Assembly (NCBI RefSeq): GCF_964355755.1 | Contig: NC_092678.1 | Coordinates: 5,802,922 to 5,866,921 of the forward strand | Direction of reading: 5' to 3' | Length of the DNA stretch: 64,000 bases | Origin: Antedon mediterranea | Lineage: Eukaryota; Echinodermata; Crinoidea; Comatulida; Antedonidae | Shown here: positions 23,801-38,800 of the stretch, piece after piece | Numbering within the stretch: the stretch's first letter is position 1 | How the letters are laid out: the number at the start of each line of letters is the position of its first letter | The notes under the pieces: generated by a model | Database searches by the model: none | What the model saw: the letters and a program-made list of their open reading frames with translations, nothing else | Told to the model about the DNA's origin: nothing | Position numbers and translations under genes: made by a program

Positions 23801-26800
23801 TAGTCATGTTACAAGAGTTGTTAAAACAATATAGATTATCTGATAAAACTTCTAGAAAGTAGGAAGCCTTCTGCCACTTTTCCTCTGATTGAATGTATAA
23901 ATAAGAGAGGCGTGTGGGAAGCAAGGTTCAAGATACCAATTGCCTCGTCTTTCAAATGCGATGTAAAGCAATTTTGCAGATGTGAGGACATAATTAGGAT
24001 TTCCTCAGAAGTCTCTGGTCAAACTTAAAATGATAAATATTTCATTTACATACAGTAGAATCTCTATTAAAGGGACACCTTCAGAACCCAACAAAGTGTC
24101 CCTTTAATAGGAGTTCTATTTCGATGTATGGCGGTTCTATTATACCTTCTTTACACTCCTGTGCCACTTTCATCTCAAGCTGGTCCAATTGCTGCCTAAA
24201 CTGCGTAATCTTTTGTTCACTTCTGCCTGCTTTGCATCGATAAATACAAAATCCAACGACAATAAGAATGACAATAATTAAGATAGCAGCTATGGCGATC
24301 ATCTGTTCCAATGGTAGAGGAAGAGGCCATTTGTAGTATTTTAACAACCCCACACTGAAGTTCAGGTTTCCATGGTAAACCTAAACAAATATCAATAGAA
24401 TTAGTAGGAAATATGGTAGTATTCGTTTGCATGGTGTCAACACATGCCCCTATTTACAACTGGGTAGAGAGAGCAAGTGTCTTGGCCATTGACACACGCA
24501 TTATAAGTGTTGGTCTTGAACGCCTGATCTCTCGATTAGAAGTCCAATGTCTAACACAATGTACCACATGCTCTAGAACTAAAACATAACAACACTTACT
24601 ATAACTTCTGCGGCGCCGTCAGACCCATCCAGGCTTTTAGGTTGGTCTTCTGGTGGCTTACATGTTAAGTGCAAAAGTCCGATGTCTTTCACCTCGCAAA
24701 CTCCTTTACCAATTCTCACTTGAACGTCTTCTTTCTGCGATGCTAGATTCAGATTTCTACCCTATGGTGAACAAACGAATGCAAAAAAATTTAAGAAATT
24801 ATTTCAATGTAGTGTCTAGGAGCTACAGTAATTGGTCAGATTTTTTCATCTACTCTGACGTAATTGTACTTTCCATTTAGGATCTACACGTATTGTGTGA
24901 ATAGTGTACACACATATTTTATTAACTATTCTGAGAGAGGGTAACCTGTACAGTTTTTTTTTATTAGAAAGAGGTCATCCTCTGAACCTAGGACCTCCTA
25001 AACAACTGTTGAGTAAGCACGCACATTTTAATGTCCATGTTTGTGGACAATGAATTAACATGACTCATTATGACCATTGTCACAAACTGAAAGCTGAAAC
25101 AAGTAGTACAACAATTCTTACAGGAATAATCAAATTCTCATCCTCGTTCTTGTTATATTCATTATCTTCAAGATCGAAATATTCCGGATCGACAAAATAT
25201 TCAAATGGTGGATACTCTCCATCCAAACTTTGGTACTTGGTGACGCCATCGAGTATAAATCCGTATTCTGGAATAGACATGTAGTTCGTTTCCTCCAGTG
25301 GCATGAACTTGGCACTGATGTTTGGTGCCTTACACGTCATTGAAACACCAAGACTGGAGGCATTGAAACATTCCTGCAACAATCAAAATGTGTATTAGTA
25401 TATATTTTTTTATTTTTTTATTTATTGTACATCCAACAGTGTAAACACCAATTACAGGATGAAAATATACATATATAAATAAATAAGAACTATATAACAA
25501 TTAGAATCATCTAATCATATAAATCTTCACCATCAATTTTTGTTTTCTCTTTCATCTCTTTCTCCCACACAGAGAAAACTTATGAGGCCATTTATTAATG
25601 ATGTTGTTTTTTGGGTAATAGAGTATTTCTGTAACAACCGTTTAATCCTTAAAAGACAAATTGAGGGCCCTTTCTCAAGGATTATGGGGGCTATAAGTAA
25701 AAAGCTTTAATAGAATCTCTCCTTTGGGACAGCTCTGGAGACACTTTCCCAAGAAACAAACAAAAAAAATTAAAGTTTAACACTATGGTCAAAGATTTCC
25801 CCTTAATGAAACTCTAATATTTTTAAAATAACACTATTTTTCAAGGGAAAAATCTGTTAAGAGATACTTTTTATGCCCCAAAGGTGTCCCCTTAATAGAG
25901 GTTAAAGTAAAGTAAAAGTAACACCTACTCCTCTGAATTCTTGACTGTCTATCGTCATCGTCAATATCTTCTTTTTTGCTACGTGTAGATTAAGCCCTTT
26001 GACTTGAACTCTGGTTCCTCCACTAAAAAATATAATAAATTAATTAATTAACGAATTACACAAACAATATATGGCAAAACTCTCTCCGCTGCAGCGTTGT
26101 TGGACACTAAGTTGACATGTTTTGCCTTTATTCTTCTGGTTTTATATGAAAAACAACTGAAACTAAAGTGGTATTGTTGAGTGATTATGGCAAATATATG
26201 AGCCCCATTTGGTGGCAGCTACAAACAGGTTATTGTCTGTGTGACATATTTACTCCACTGGGCTTTAAGCCAAATTTTTTAGAAAGCACATTACAAATAC
26301 AAACCAATCCTCTCTCTGAGCAATACCAGGAAAAATAAAAATCATTTCACCTTGCAATGGCGTGTCCTGGTAAGATCTTGGTGATAGTGGGGTCTGTTTT
26401 GTAGTAGAACATAACGTTACTGTCATCCTTGCCATTGTCAATCATTAGCACGACATCACCAATTGTCACGTTTGTAATCACTGGCGATGTCACACAATGT
26501 ATTGTCCCATCCTCTTTTCTCCTAAAGGATTAAATAAAGTAATTGAATTGAATTCTTTATACAGTATTTTAAAATCATGCTAGCTTAATACAAGCCTTGC
26601 TTTAGGTGGGTTGCATTTTCCCATCATATATAGACTTATACAGACTTACTGTATATCCAGGCACGGTTGATCTGCAATCGTAACATTTACACTTGTACCA
26701 GCATCTAAATTATCTCCCTCTAAAATCACATCAGTTCCTCCAGACATAGGCCCCAGAGTGGGCTCAATCTTGGTTACTTCTGGAATCTAGATATGTAGTG

Positions 26801-29800
26801 AAAGAAAAAAATAGTCAAAAAAGTCTGGATGAATGATCATGTTGCTCAATTCAGAAGTGGTCATTGGCTGAGGTGAAGGGAAGGGTATTATTCAGTGGAT
26901 ACCCAGATATCAAAATGGAATTTAGGTAGTGCATAGTTGCACACAATTTTCTTGATAAATTAATGCTATACAGTATATGGAGATACAGAACTAGTTGACC
27001 TGCTAAAAATCAGAAAAACGTCTGTCCTAAAAATTTAAACAAAATTGATTGTCTTATACTTACAACAAAACTATACTTTTCTTCTGACGTGGCAGAATAG
27101 GTCGTTGACTCTTTACTGATCTTAACTTTGACCCAGCTACTCAGCCTTGTAGGTGTGCTACTCAGTGTGCATTGCAACCTGAAAACACGAAGGAACAATA
27201 TTTAATGTAAAGAATTACAATCTAATCTAGTAGTGAAGCTTGGTGGTTAACATGCTTGCCTTCCAATACAGGGTTCAATCCTGACATGGCCAGGGTAGTA
27301 ATTCACGACTCTTTCAACTCCACTTCCTAAGACTTAGTTTATAAGATAATATAATAATAGATTATAAAATAATTTGTTATATCTACTCAATAATATGCTA
27401 GACAATCACTATTCAGGGTCAAGAGACACTTCATTCTAGGTGTTCCCTTAAAGGTTTATACCATACTGTTCACATATAACATTTATTATTTCTCGCAACC
27501 TAAAAATATCTTTTCTTTGATCAATACTTACTGTTCTGATGGAATGTATCCTTCCTCTTCCGTCACGCAGTTGACGTTATCAACCATGATGCTTTCCGTG
27601 TCGTTGAACGCTAGACCAAGGTTCTCTCCTTTGATGATCAACTGAGTACCTCCTTTTATAGGTCCTTTCAGAGGGCTGAACTGTAGATGACAAATATATC
27701 ATTGGATTAGGAATACTTAATGAAAAAGCGTTTAAAAATTGAACTGGTGGTAATGGTTATTGATGCCGGTATGCTGTTGGTAGTAATGTTAGTAGTGGTA
27801 TTAATGTTGTTGGTGGTGGTAGTAATGTTATTGGTGATGGTAGTAATGTTATTGGTGATGGTAGTAATGTTGTTGGTGGTGGTAATAATGTTGGTGGTGG
27901 TGGTAACAATGTTGTTTGTGAGGGTAATGTTGGTGGTGGGTGATGGTAGTAATGTTGTTGGTGGTGGTAGTAATGTTGTTGGTGGTGGTAATAATGTTGC
28001 TGGTGGTGGTAATAATGTTGTTGGTGGTGGTAATAATGTTGTTGGTGATGGTAATAATGTTGTTGTTGGTGGTAATAATGTTGTTGGTGATGATGGTAAT
28101 AATGTTGTTGGTGATGGTAGTAATGTTGGTGGTGGTTGGTTGAAGTAATGTTGGTGGTGGTTGGTTGAAGTAATATTGGTGGTGGTTGGTGGTAGTAATG
28201 TTGGTGGTGGTTGGTGGAAGTAATATTGGTGGTGGTTAGTGGTAGTAATTTTGGTGGTGGTGGTAGTAATGTTGGTGGTGGTTGGTGGTAGTAATGTTGG
28301 TGGTGGTTGGTGGTAGTAATATTGGTGGTGGTTGGTGGAAGTAATATTGGTGGTGGTTGGTGGTAGTAATGGTGGTGGAGGTGGTAGTAATGTTGGTGGC
28401 AGTGGTGGTGGTAGTAATGTTGGTGGTGGTGGTAGTAATGTTGGTGGTGGTGGTAGTAATGTTGGTGATGGTGGTAGTAATGTTGTTAGTGGTAGTAATG
28501 TTGGTGGCAGTGGCGGTGGTAGTAATGTTGTTGGTGTTGCTAGTAATGTTGTTGTTGGTAGTAATGTTGGTGGCAGTGGTAGTAATGTTGTTGTTGTTGT
28601 TGGTGGTAGTAATGTTGGTGGCAGTGGTGGTGGTGGTAGTAATGTTGGTGGCAGTGGTGGTGGTAGTAATGATATCAATGGACAATCAATGGACATCTCA
28701 TGTGGACAGTTTCCAATGAAATATACGAGGCAATATGATTTAACACTAAAGACCAACCCCTATTCAGAGGATACAACTATCAAAGTGAACAAGAGGCAAT
28801 ATATAATTAACATTAAGGCCTACTCCTATTCAGAGAACAACCCTGCTAAGTTTGTATGTATATCATTATTATTATTTCATTTTCTACTACAATAAAAACA
28901 ATTAAGCAAACATTGCGTTTAAAGAGATATTAACATGCTTATAATTTCCAATTTCCAGACACTGACACACAGATAATTAAAAGTGTGTTTGTATTGCGCT
29001 AATATTTACATGGCTAGCAAACATATATGTGACAAGTTGAATAATGACATTACAATATTTACACAGGCTGTCGCAGTGGCTTCTCCACGATACAGCACGT
29101 ACACCAACGGACGTGTTACTACCGTGCAAGACGTGTTTACAATCACTTTCACACACATCATCTCAAGAACATTTAAGTAGTTTGAGTTTTGCCATGCACA
29201 TTTGTAATTAGTTATAAAATATCTTTTTTTTATGGTGACTATTTTTAGATTTATGAGATTTAAACATGTCTTGTCATCCTAAAAACTGAAATCAAATTAT
29301 ATTTTAATATTAAATTATTCTTTTTAGTTATAAATTCTTGAAAAAATGTGAGCATATAAAAATATGTATCTATACTATTAATGTCTTTACTTGTGTTGGT
29401 ACAAAATTCGTTTACAAAATTTAACTGATTAAAACAAAATATAGTTTTTTGTAGAATATACCTCATAATAAATAGAAAATTATATTGTATATTTTACAAA
29501 TCATAACAAAATAATGGTTATTAACAGAAGTATACAACTTACACTTATTATCTTCGGATTAGGACAAACAACATTGCCATTCAAGAATGGAGCGCCATTT
29601 TGGCAATGATCCTTATACCGACACATGACCTGATTGCACCAGCCGCATTCATATTTACTATCGGCCAGCAAGCACTTGCCGCAGGTGGTCCGGTTAACAT
29701 CACACTTGTAGAGAGTGACTAGATTTAAGATTTATAAGAAACATAAATTCGCAGGTATTCTTAAGCTTTGTCTACACTAGTCTAAAAAAGTTTTCCCAAA

Positions 29801-32800
29801 TATGGAGAGTCATATGATGTCATCGTGTCCACATTTTTTGTCACATAGTTTGATAGTGTAGACACACCTTACTAGGGTATGAAGTTGAACCTATTACAGA
29901 ATACATTGAAAATGTATTATAATTCAGTTAAGGACATTTGGTTTAGACCCCATACGGCTCACAACAGCCACAGTTCAGCACCTACTATGATCAGTAAACC
30001 GGGAGACAATCACTTTTTTTAATAGTGTACCAAGTTCATTATTGTGCATTGTATGTACATCAGATTTACGTCCCATCTGGAGGACGAGGCAATGAGATTA
30101 AAGCATCTTGCCTTAAGGTTACAATCAATATAGCACATCTCGAACCTATTCCTCTCACAAGCTAGATTCCCTTATCATTACAACATGACATTATGCAGTT
30201 GGCAACTCCCTTATTATCTTACGACAGATTTGACTGAAGACATGTGTTGGAGGTGTACACGCCTGTAATCGTTTTTTTACTTACCTGTCACCTTGTCAGG
30301 ATTGTCAATCATGAAGTTGCCATTCCAGCGAACTTTCAGTACAATAGGCTTCTCTTGTTCTTGGTCGGAATACGAATACTATTAAAACAAACAGAAAAGC
30401 CCATGTAGTACAAACCGTTTCTATGCATGTTAATGCAGTTTACGCAAAAGTTTCACACAGAAAATAAATTCATTTTTTAAGGAATATTCTTAAACAATGT
30501 TGACAGGAATTGCACTGGGAAGCTACATTTGAAAACCATCTAGGAAGGGCAAAGGGGAATTTTCTAGATGAGGGAAGATTAAACTTTTCAACTATACACC
30601 TATAATTCACAAACTATTACAAATTGCCACTTATATTGAAGTAATTGCATTATCATTGTTGAGCACAAGACAGCAATTATAAAACCTGATTAAAACTCGA
30701 CATGCGATGTTCCGACTGTAAAACATTGATTTCTCCACTGGCAATTCCAACAAACATAACCATGGACATGCTCCAGTGACTTTTGAACAATGCGAGTTAA
30801 CACGTGAATGTTTTAATTCACACTTAATGACAGATAACTACTTTAATTACGCTTTTCCAGCATACTTTTTAACGAGTTATGTACGTGAGACACACACAGT
30901 ATGTTAAATGCATTGTTATTTTAATACATTATTAAAGCATAAGCATTTATATGTACTTTTCGAATTATCAATCTGGGAAAACGATATAAAAATTTACTGA
31001 AATATTTATGACTTTTAAAATCTTTAACTAGGTAAAGTTAAATAAAGTTAATTATAAAACAAATTCTAATGCATGATGTTATTAAATTTATTAAATATTT
31101 CTATTTTATTAATAATACACATATATTTACACATTATATATGCATTGCATTATATGCGATAAGTTTAATTTATAAAATATTTGACAAATGAATATATATT
31201 TAAAATACAAATTCAATATTTACATTGTATGCGATATGTTCCAATTTTCCCAATAACAAATTATTTTATAAATGGATAAATTAAAATTACAAATCTATTT
31301 CAATATTTACATTGTACGTGATATGTTCCAATTTTTTCAATCCGATAATATGTAAAATGTTTTTTTATGTTACGCTTATTTATCCTTGAGATTGTGTTTA
31401 TTTTCCACGATTTCGAGGAAAATCAGAAACGTCGCATTAAATGCAATTAGCAGATTTTCCGGTTCTCACAGAGCACTTAGTGCTCGGTAAATGATCATAA
31501 ACATAGATTGAAAATATGACAGAAGTAGTGAATGTAATTATAACACTTAAAGTCCGAGTGTTTGCAGAAGGAATGCAGGTCAACTGTCATATACAAATTG
31601 AATTTTATGTAATAATTCCAGCTTAAAAGTCTAAAAATTAGGACATTTGGAACTGAATTAGAAACTTGTGACCTTAGAATCACTGTGGGTACAACACAAG
31701 CATGTAACAAATCCTGTACGTGACAGAAAGTAGGCCTATTGGCTCGGTGTCAAAACGCAATATTTACGACACCTACGGCTACAGCTTAGGTAAATCATGC
31801 ATTAGGTCATTTGTCCAAAGTTGTCGTCCACTGAAATTGACGCAACTGGCGGCAACTCAATGTCGACTGTAAAATAGGTTTAAAATATAAGCATTTTATA
31901 TTATGATTTTAAATAAAACATGGTAAATAAAATGTTCATAGGCCTACCTGTTTTGGTTCGCATCTAATGGTATTATTGACCATAACTTCTGCTCTTACAA
32001 CTTCTTCACCTATAACACATTCATATCCCTCTTGGCCAGTCTGAACAAATCATCATATTAATCAGGTATTTAGCAGCAATTTATTATTTAAAAGTGCAGA
32101 CAATTAGAATTTCTAACATAACATTTTTTCCATAGGGTAACGCCATGTCCAGAGGCTAATGAAAAGGTGCTACTTTAAACTCTACAAAACATGGACCATA
32201 TGGACTAATAAGTATTTCTTGCATATTGTGAAAAATATTATGAAAAATATTATGAAAAAATAAAATAAAAATAGTGTAATTTGAACGTAGGAATAATTAA
32301 ACAAAGAAATATGTGGTCTAAATGTAGAGTGCCACTATTTCAACAGAAGAATCTCAGTTGGAAAATTAAATATTTCAGTATTTTGTGTTAGTAATGATAC
32401 AAATATTTTGATATTTAGAAAAAAAAGAAAAAAACACCTCAGTTACCTCAAGCATAGGCAAGTTCTGCGCCACAACCTCAATGGGTCGTTTTGTGTCCAC
32501 AGACAAGAGAATCTCTGTATCGCGTTTCTTTAAACGAGGGCATTTGTCAGGTCCAAATTTGGTTGCGTTGGTTTGTGCGTTCTAGAAGAAATAAGAATCA
32601 AATTGTTGCTGATTAATTATAATAAATTAAAAATGAAAACTATTTATTATTAATTATATTAATAAATTTGAAATAAAATACATATAAATGTGCAAATATA
32701 AATAAGATTATACTGGTAAACAATTAAATCTACTATACAAACACTTCTATTAAGAGGAAACTTTCTCATGAAACTAACAAGAGGAAATGATAGGGTTACC

Positions 32801-35800
32801 CCAACATAAAACCCCAAGGAGTTCTACTGTATTTTTTAAGTCAGGACAGATCTAACAATTTAAAAAACTATTTGAGAAAGATCATTAAAAGAAGAAAACA
32901 AAATTTAAATTATTTAATTACTTTTATTTTATGATTAAACAAGAATGAATAACGTTTAATTTATGAAACATTAGACAAAAAAACTATTCAAAAAACATTA
33001 AATTACTATTTTAAAAAGAAAAATTTAAGAGCTACTATTTTAATAAAATGGACAAATACATTTAAATCCATTATGAATAATGAATTGATGGATTGTTATT
33101 GTCCGATAGTCTAAGAGACTACTAATTATAAATCAAGCATTCAAATATTTTTCATTTTAAATTTACCCGATCTAAGATTTTATAAAAAGAATTATCAAGT
33201 GTATCAATTCAACGTTTGAAAATTATATTTAAATTTTGAGAAATCTATTGTTATAAAATTCAAAATTAAATGAATAAAAATTGAACTTTAATAAATGAAA
33301 ATGACATATTATTGTAATCTACAGAAAGGATTTAAGTAAATTAAAGTAAAAATTAAATAATTGATTTTATAATTCACAAATAGAATAAATAAAGTAAAAT
33401 TTAAATGATGGAGTGCGGGAATGATTGTCTGACCAAATCTATGGCACCTAAATGAGCGACATTAATAATCTTTTGAGCACAAATTTCCTTTGCTTTCAAA
33501 AGAGCATTATAATAGCAATATTAACATCTTTAAAGATAAATCGTCGATTACTTTAAAAATTAGAAAAATATTGATTAATTAAAAATTTAATTTATATGTT
33601 TTTATTACCATTTTTTCATCAATAATTTTGTATGCAATTCAATTTAGACTTTTCCTTTTGATTTCAAAATAGAAAAAACTCAATTGGGTGTTTGAGAAAT
33701 AAATGTGTTATATATTTTGTCTACACAGTAGAGCACCACTATTAAGGGGACACACCTTCAGAAAAAATCAATGTGTTCCCAAATAGGAGTTTCTACATTA
33801 GATTCAATGTAAATAATTTGTGGTTAATAATCTGTAAATTGTTTTTTTTTTCAGTAGAAATAGGCTCCAAAAAATATAATTATCATTCCATTAAAGCAAA
33901 AACAAAATATTGTAGTTATATTTTAGTTTTATTTTAGAATCAATTTGATTTTTGACATATCATTTGTAAATTGTCAATTTCTGTTGGATTTTATTATGGA
34001 AAGTTAATAAATTATTTATAATTACAGTGAATTGAATTTGTTTTTTTGTTGTTATTGAGTCGGGAATTTAAAGTTAAGAGAGACAATCTATCCATACAAA
34101 TAATTGCATTTATCAAAAAGATAAGAGGTACCGTGTGTATCATATTAAAATCAATAGATTCAGAAAATAGAATTTTGACAGAGAATAGGGAAGAAGAAAT
34201 ACATCATATATTTATTGATTTGATGAATATCTTCAACTTAAGGCTTTTCTTTCAACTTGATCAGAATTCAATCATATTATTTACATAATACATGTACCAT
34301 TCTGCATTGTCTTGTCTTAATTTTTATATACATATTCTCAAATCATTTTTATAATAGTGTTTGTATAAGAATATTTTTATGCTCAAAAGATGTCATGTCC
34401 ACAGAAGAAAAACTATTAGTAAATTAATTATTTAAATTAATAATTAAAAATTCAGTTTTTAGATAATCTATACAATTTTCAAATGATGAAATGTACCCAG
34501 AAAGAAAACAAAACTATTAATAAACATTATTATATATAATCACAATTTAAATATTCTTTTTATGGGAATACATCAAATATTAAATATATATATATATGCA
34601 TTTTTTAAATTAGTATATTATTTTTGTTACTATTTAAGAACAAAAAATCGTATAAAATATATTCAAATTTATGCGTCAGTAATGTGATGATTGTATTGCG
34701 TCTACAAAATTAATTTGCTTAATTTATGTAAATTAGTTACTGTTCTAATGTATTAGATAAACATGCATCCCTTGCATTATAATTAAACAATAAACCACAA
34801 AATAGTTCCTCCTCCAATTAAAGACCATTTTAGTACTAGAATTTTAGTGATATTAGCATTTTGGTCTCTTATTAGAGTCACTAAGAATGAGTTAAAAGAA
34901 ATTTAACTAAGTAAGGCCTTTAATTAGAGGCAAACCTATATGTTATTAGTGGTAAATTATCCATACTATACATAAGTGATATTGTATTATCATTTTTTTT
35001 ATTTGATAAATATATATCCACATTAGAACTCCTATTAAGAGGACACCTTTGGGACCCAACAAAGGTTTGCTCGTTAAAACATATTGAAAAGTGTCTCCTT
35101 AATAGGGTGTCCCCTTAATGGGGGTGTCCCCTTAATGGGGGTGTCCCCTGAATGAAGAAAGAGCGGTTCTACTGTGGTTTTAATTATTTTAATGAAAAAT
35201 TCTAAATCTATAACAAAATTAACAACAAATATAGTTCAAAAATCTGAAATGAAAAACATTTAAATTAATTGCATAAATTAGGCAGCGTATGTTAACAACA
35301 AGAGCATTCAACACTACAAACTAGCGTATCAGTAGTACAGGTTTCGGTTCTACATAGGGTTAGCAGCTAAGTACTGTGTGTCCAGTTGGTGTAAGTGTAT
35401 AAAAGGTTAAATTATTAATTTCAAAATATAAAATAAAATATTAATATTAAGTTAGGAGATATGAAGTCATGCGGTTAAAGGCAGATAATTCTCGCGCTAA
35501 CGTACACGCGTAACTCGCAGTACAGTTACCAGAGAGAGAAATTCAAAACAACGCTGGGATGACCATTATAAAAGTACATAATTTCAATTTTTAAAATTAA
35601 ATTCATCAATGTGGAAACATGTCTCTCACCGCGCTGCCATCCCCCCACCCCCTAACCCTCTTTTGAATTCACCCCTGGTAATTGTCCAAGGAATGTTTTT
35701 TGGCACCTTTCGAAGACTTTTGTCATTGCTCTTCTTTTATTTTTACCATTATTTTCCTGCCATCAATAAACTTTTAAAAACTTAATTTTTCTACTAGTCA

Positions 35801-38800
35801 TGAACCAATCAATAATTAATTACAAAGTAATCAATCAATCAATAAACAAATACGTGATCAGTATTAATCAAATCAATTCTACTTTTAGAAATGACAACAT
35901 AGACAACCAAACAATTCATGAAATACAAAAATACACAAAAAATTTTTGAAAACATAGGAAATCCTTGAATGAACAAAAAAAAACCATTTATATATCATAA
36001 CTTGTTTTCCAAGTAAAATCTGTAAACAAAATTGTTCCTGGCGTCATTTAAATACAGTACATGCCACGAAATAACAACTAATGTAAAACAAGCAAAAAAA
36101 AACACAACAAAATCACTCAAGGATACAAAACAAACATTTCAATCAAACGTGTTAGCCAACAATAACCAAATCGTCACTGATATTATTTCAGACCACTATA
36201 AAAATATCCACGAGATCATACAATAAATCACATTTTTTTCTTAACGATTTGTATGCAATATTGTTACCATGGTAATACTAATAACCATCGACGTTATCAA
36301 TTCTAATAATACTGACATAATATCTATCTAAACCTACAGTTTTATCTTTGATTATTTTATATATTATATTTACTTGGTAATCATAAACAAAATGTGCAAA
36401 GCTTTTGAGAATATGAAAACAGCTACATATTTTATAAAAACATCCTCATTTGAACTTTGACATACAGTGATCTATAAGTATAATATTAAGTTTATAAAAA
36501 TTGCACAGCAAGTGTGGTATTTCAGTCTAGGAAAGGTTGCTGTGGGTATAAAAACAAAATACAGTAAAACAACTCATTTGGGGAACCCCAATTTAGTGAA
36601 TGCACCTATTCAGAGGACACTTTCCTGTGAAACAACAAGGAAAAAATAGATGTTTTAACACTACAGGTAACACTTATTCCGAGGACACCGCTATTAAAGA
36701 ACACCCCTTTTAAGGGAAAACTTTGACAGGTCCCGAAGGAAACAATGTCAGCTATCACAAAACGACTGTTTTACAAAAACTGTCCAAAAATCTCCTATAA
36801 AGAAAGTTCTTGTCATTCTTCTACATTTATAATAAACAAATTTGATATCAGACTTAATATATCAAACTGAATTTTCGTTTTATCTGCTATTTCTTTGAAG
36901 TTACTGTCAGAGTTTGTGACAGGACAAGTTAGTATTAAATTCAGATTTTCTTTAATACTATAATATGCGATAGACATGTGATAAGATACATATGCCTATA
37001 ATGTCTATAAATACAGTACTAGCTGATACCGAACTCTTGAAACAAGTAGTTACTAGCATCAAGGCCTTGTACTAACAACCAAGCTTCGATAGGCAGAACT
37101 CTAAGACACACTAAAGAAAGCACTTATTTCAGGCACTATAAATCACTACAAATGGCCAATTCTTGCGAAACTGGTATGGCATCAGGTTGTCTCCTCTTTC
37201 GAGAACTCTCTCGCAGAGCAGAACTTGTAGAAAAAGGAATAGGAGAAACAACAGTTCCATTGGAGCAAGGCAGTCTAACAACAGGATGCTGAGCTCCGGG
37301 GATCAAAGGTTTTATCTGTGGCTGTGACACGAGCAGTTCCATGCCCCTTAACAGACACTGCACGCCACAAAGAATATGTAGATAGTACAGTACTGTTGGT
37401 ATTTGTCGCAGCCAGACATAAGATCAAAGGACTGTTAAAGAGTTCTTATCTTGGCAAGGCAAGCTCAGTGTCTTGTTAGATTGTCTTTATATTTAATAAA
37501 CTATTTTTTTGTTGTTTCAGTGCTACATACATGCAATTCTAAACTCATAAATTCCAAAATTCTAAACTATGGAATTTGTATTGCCTTCAGGACTACACCC
37601 ACACAAATAGCTAAATTGTAATATGATTAAATGTTACTAAAAGCCTCAAGTAAAACATTCATAGTAGACAATATGCTTCAAATTTTTTTCCAAAGGGAGA
37701 ACTACACCTCAAAATATCTTTACAACATCTCTTCATGGTGTAATAGTATTACAGAGATCATGTGAAAGAGTTTGAACCTATTGGTGCCATATTGATTATA
37801 TCCTTATGCAAGGTACAAATACTATTAATAGCTTTGTCCTCCAAAGTGCACGTTAAAGAACTCGGTACGGTGATCTTTGTTAGGCGTTGCACTCTGCTAT
37901 GAGTACCCAATACAAATTGCCAGTTTCTAGTCAAACCGAGGTTGACTACAAATATATTTACCACATTGTTGGAGAGACACACCTTACCGGTGACAGCGTT
38001 TTGTTTAATGCTTTTGTCTTTCCTCAGCCTCGTGTCTGTTTTTCATATATATATATATATATATATTTCTATGTTTTTTGTTTTTTTGTTGTAATTATTA
38101 TTTTATGTTTATTGCCGAAATGAATAAAATAAAATTAAAATAATAGCGCCATCAATCAATTATAAAACTCTTGTCGAGTTTTACCAAGAATTAAGAAATC
38201 TATGCGTAAATCTAAAAAATTATTTTGACCAGAAAATATGCAAATGAGGTTTTGAACGACAGTGGACTTATATACCAATCAGCAGTGCAGTATAGAAATA
38301 ATATTTGTATATGAATCCTATGTGCAAAAGTGAAGTTATTTTATTTTTCTATGTGCATGATGGGTATAATACTATACTGTTTCTAGTATGTTTAAGTATA
38401 CACTTAAAAAAACATAAAACAGAAGAACCATAAACAAAACGGCATAAAGAAAGAAAATTGACATGCCCTTCATTGAATAAATCATCTTGGACTATTAAAT
38501 TTTAAATAAAGACTGGTGATTTATTTTAGACGCACATAATTCAGTGGTGTTTTGTTTCTTACTGGACATCAATAACTCTAAGTAATAATTCATACCTGTA
38601 ATTATTATGTCACCCACTCTACTACATTTTTCTTGGACACACGTGTTAATAATTTAATCTCCTGATTTTCAAATAATATGAATAACAACATTAATAACAA
38701 CAGCTACTCAAAACCGTTGAACAATAAACACACAATCCTGCCACACACCATGATTTTCTTGCCGAGGTGTTTTTTCAAAGGATCATAAAATCTAAACATT

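Noticed and set aside
27707-28756. A 349-codon open frame on the minus strand and a 187-codon one on the plus strand
   Set aside because: Both are products of the GGT/TAATGTT minisatellite, and stops are missing by composition. The exons either side already join in phase.
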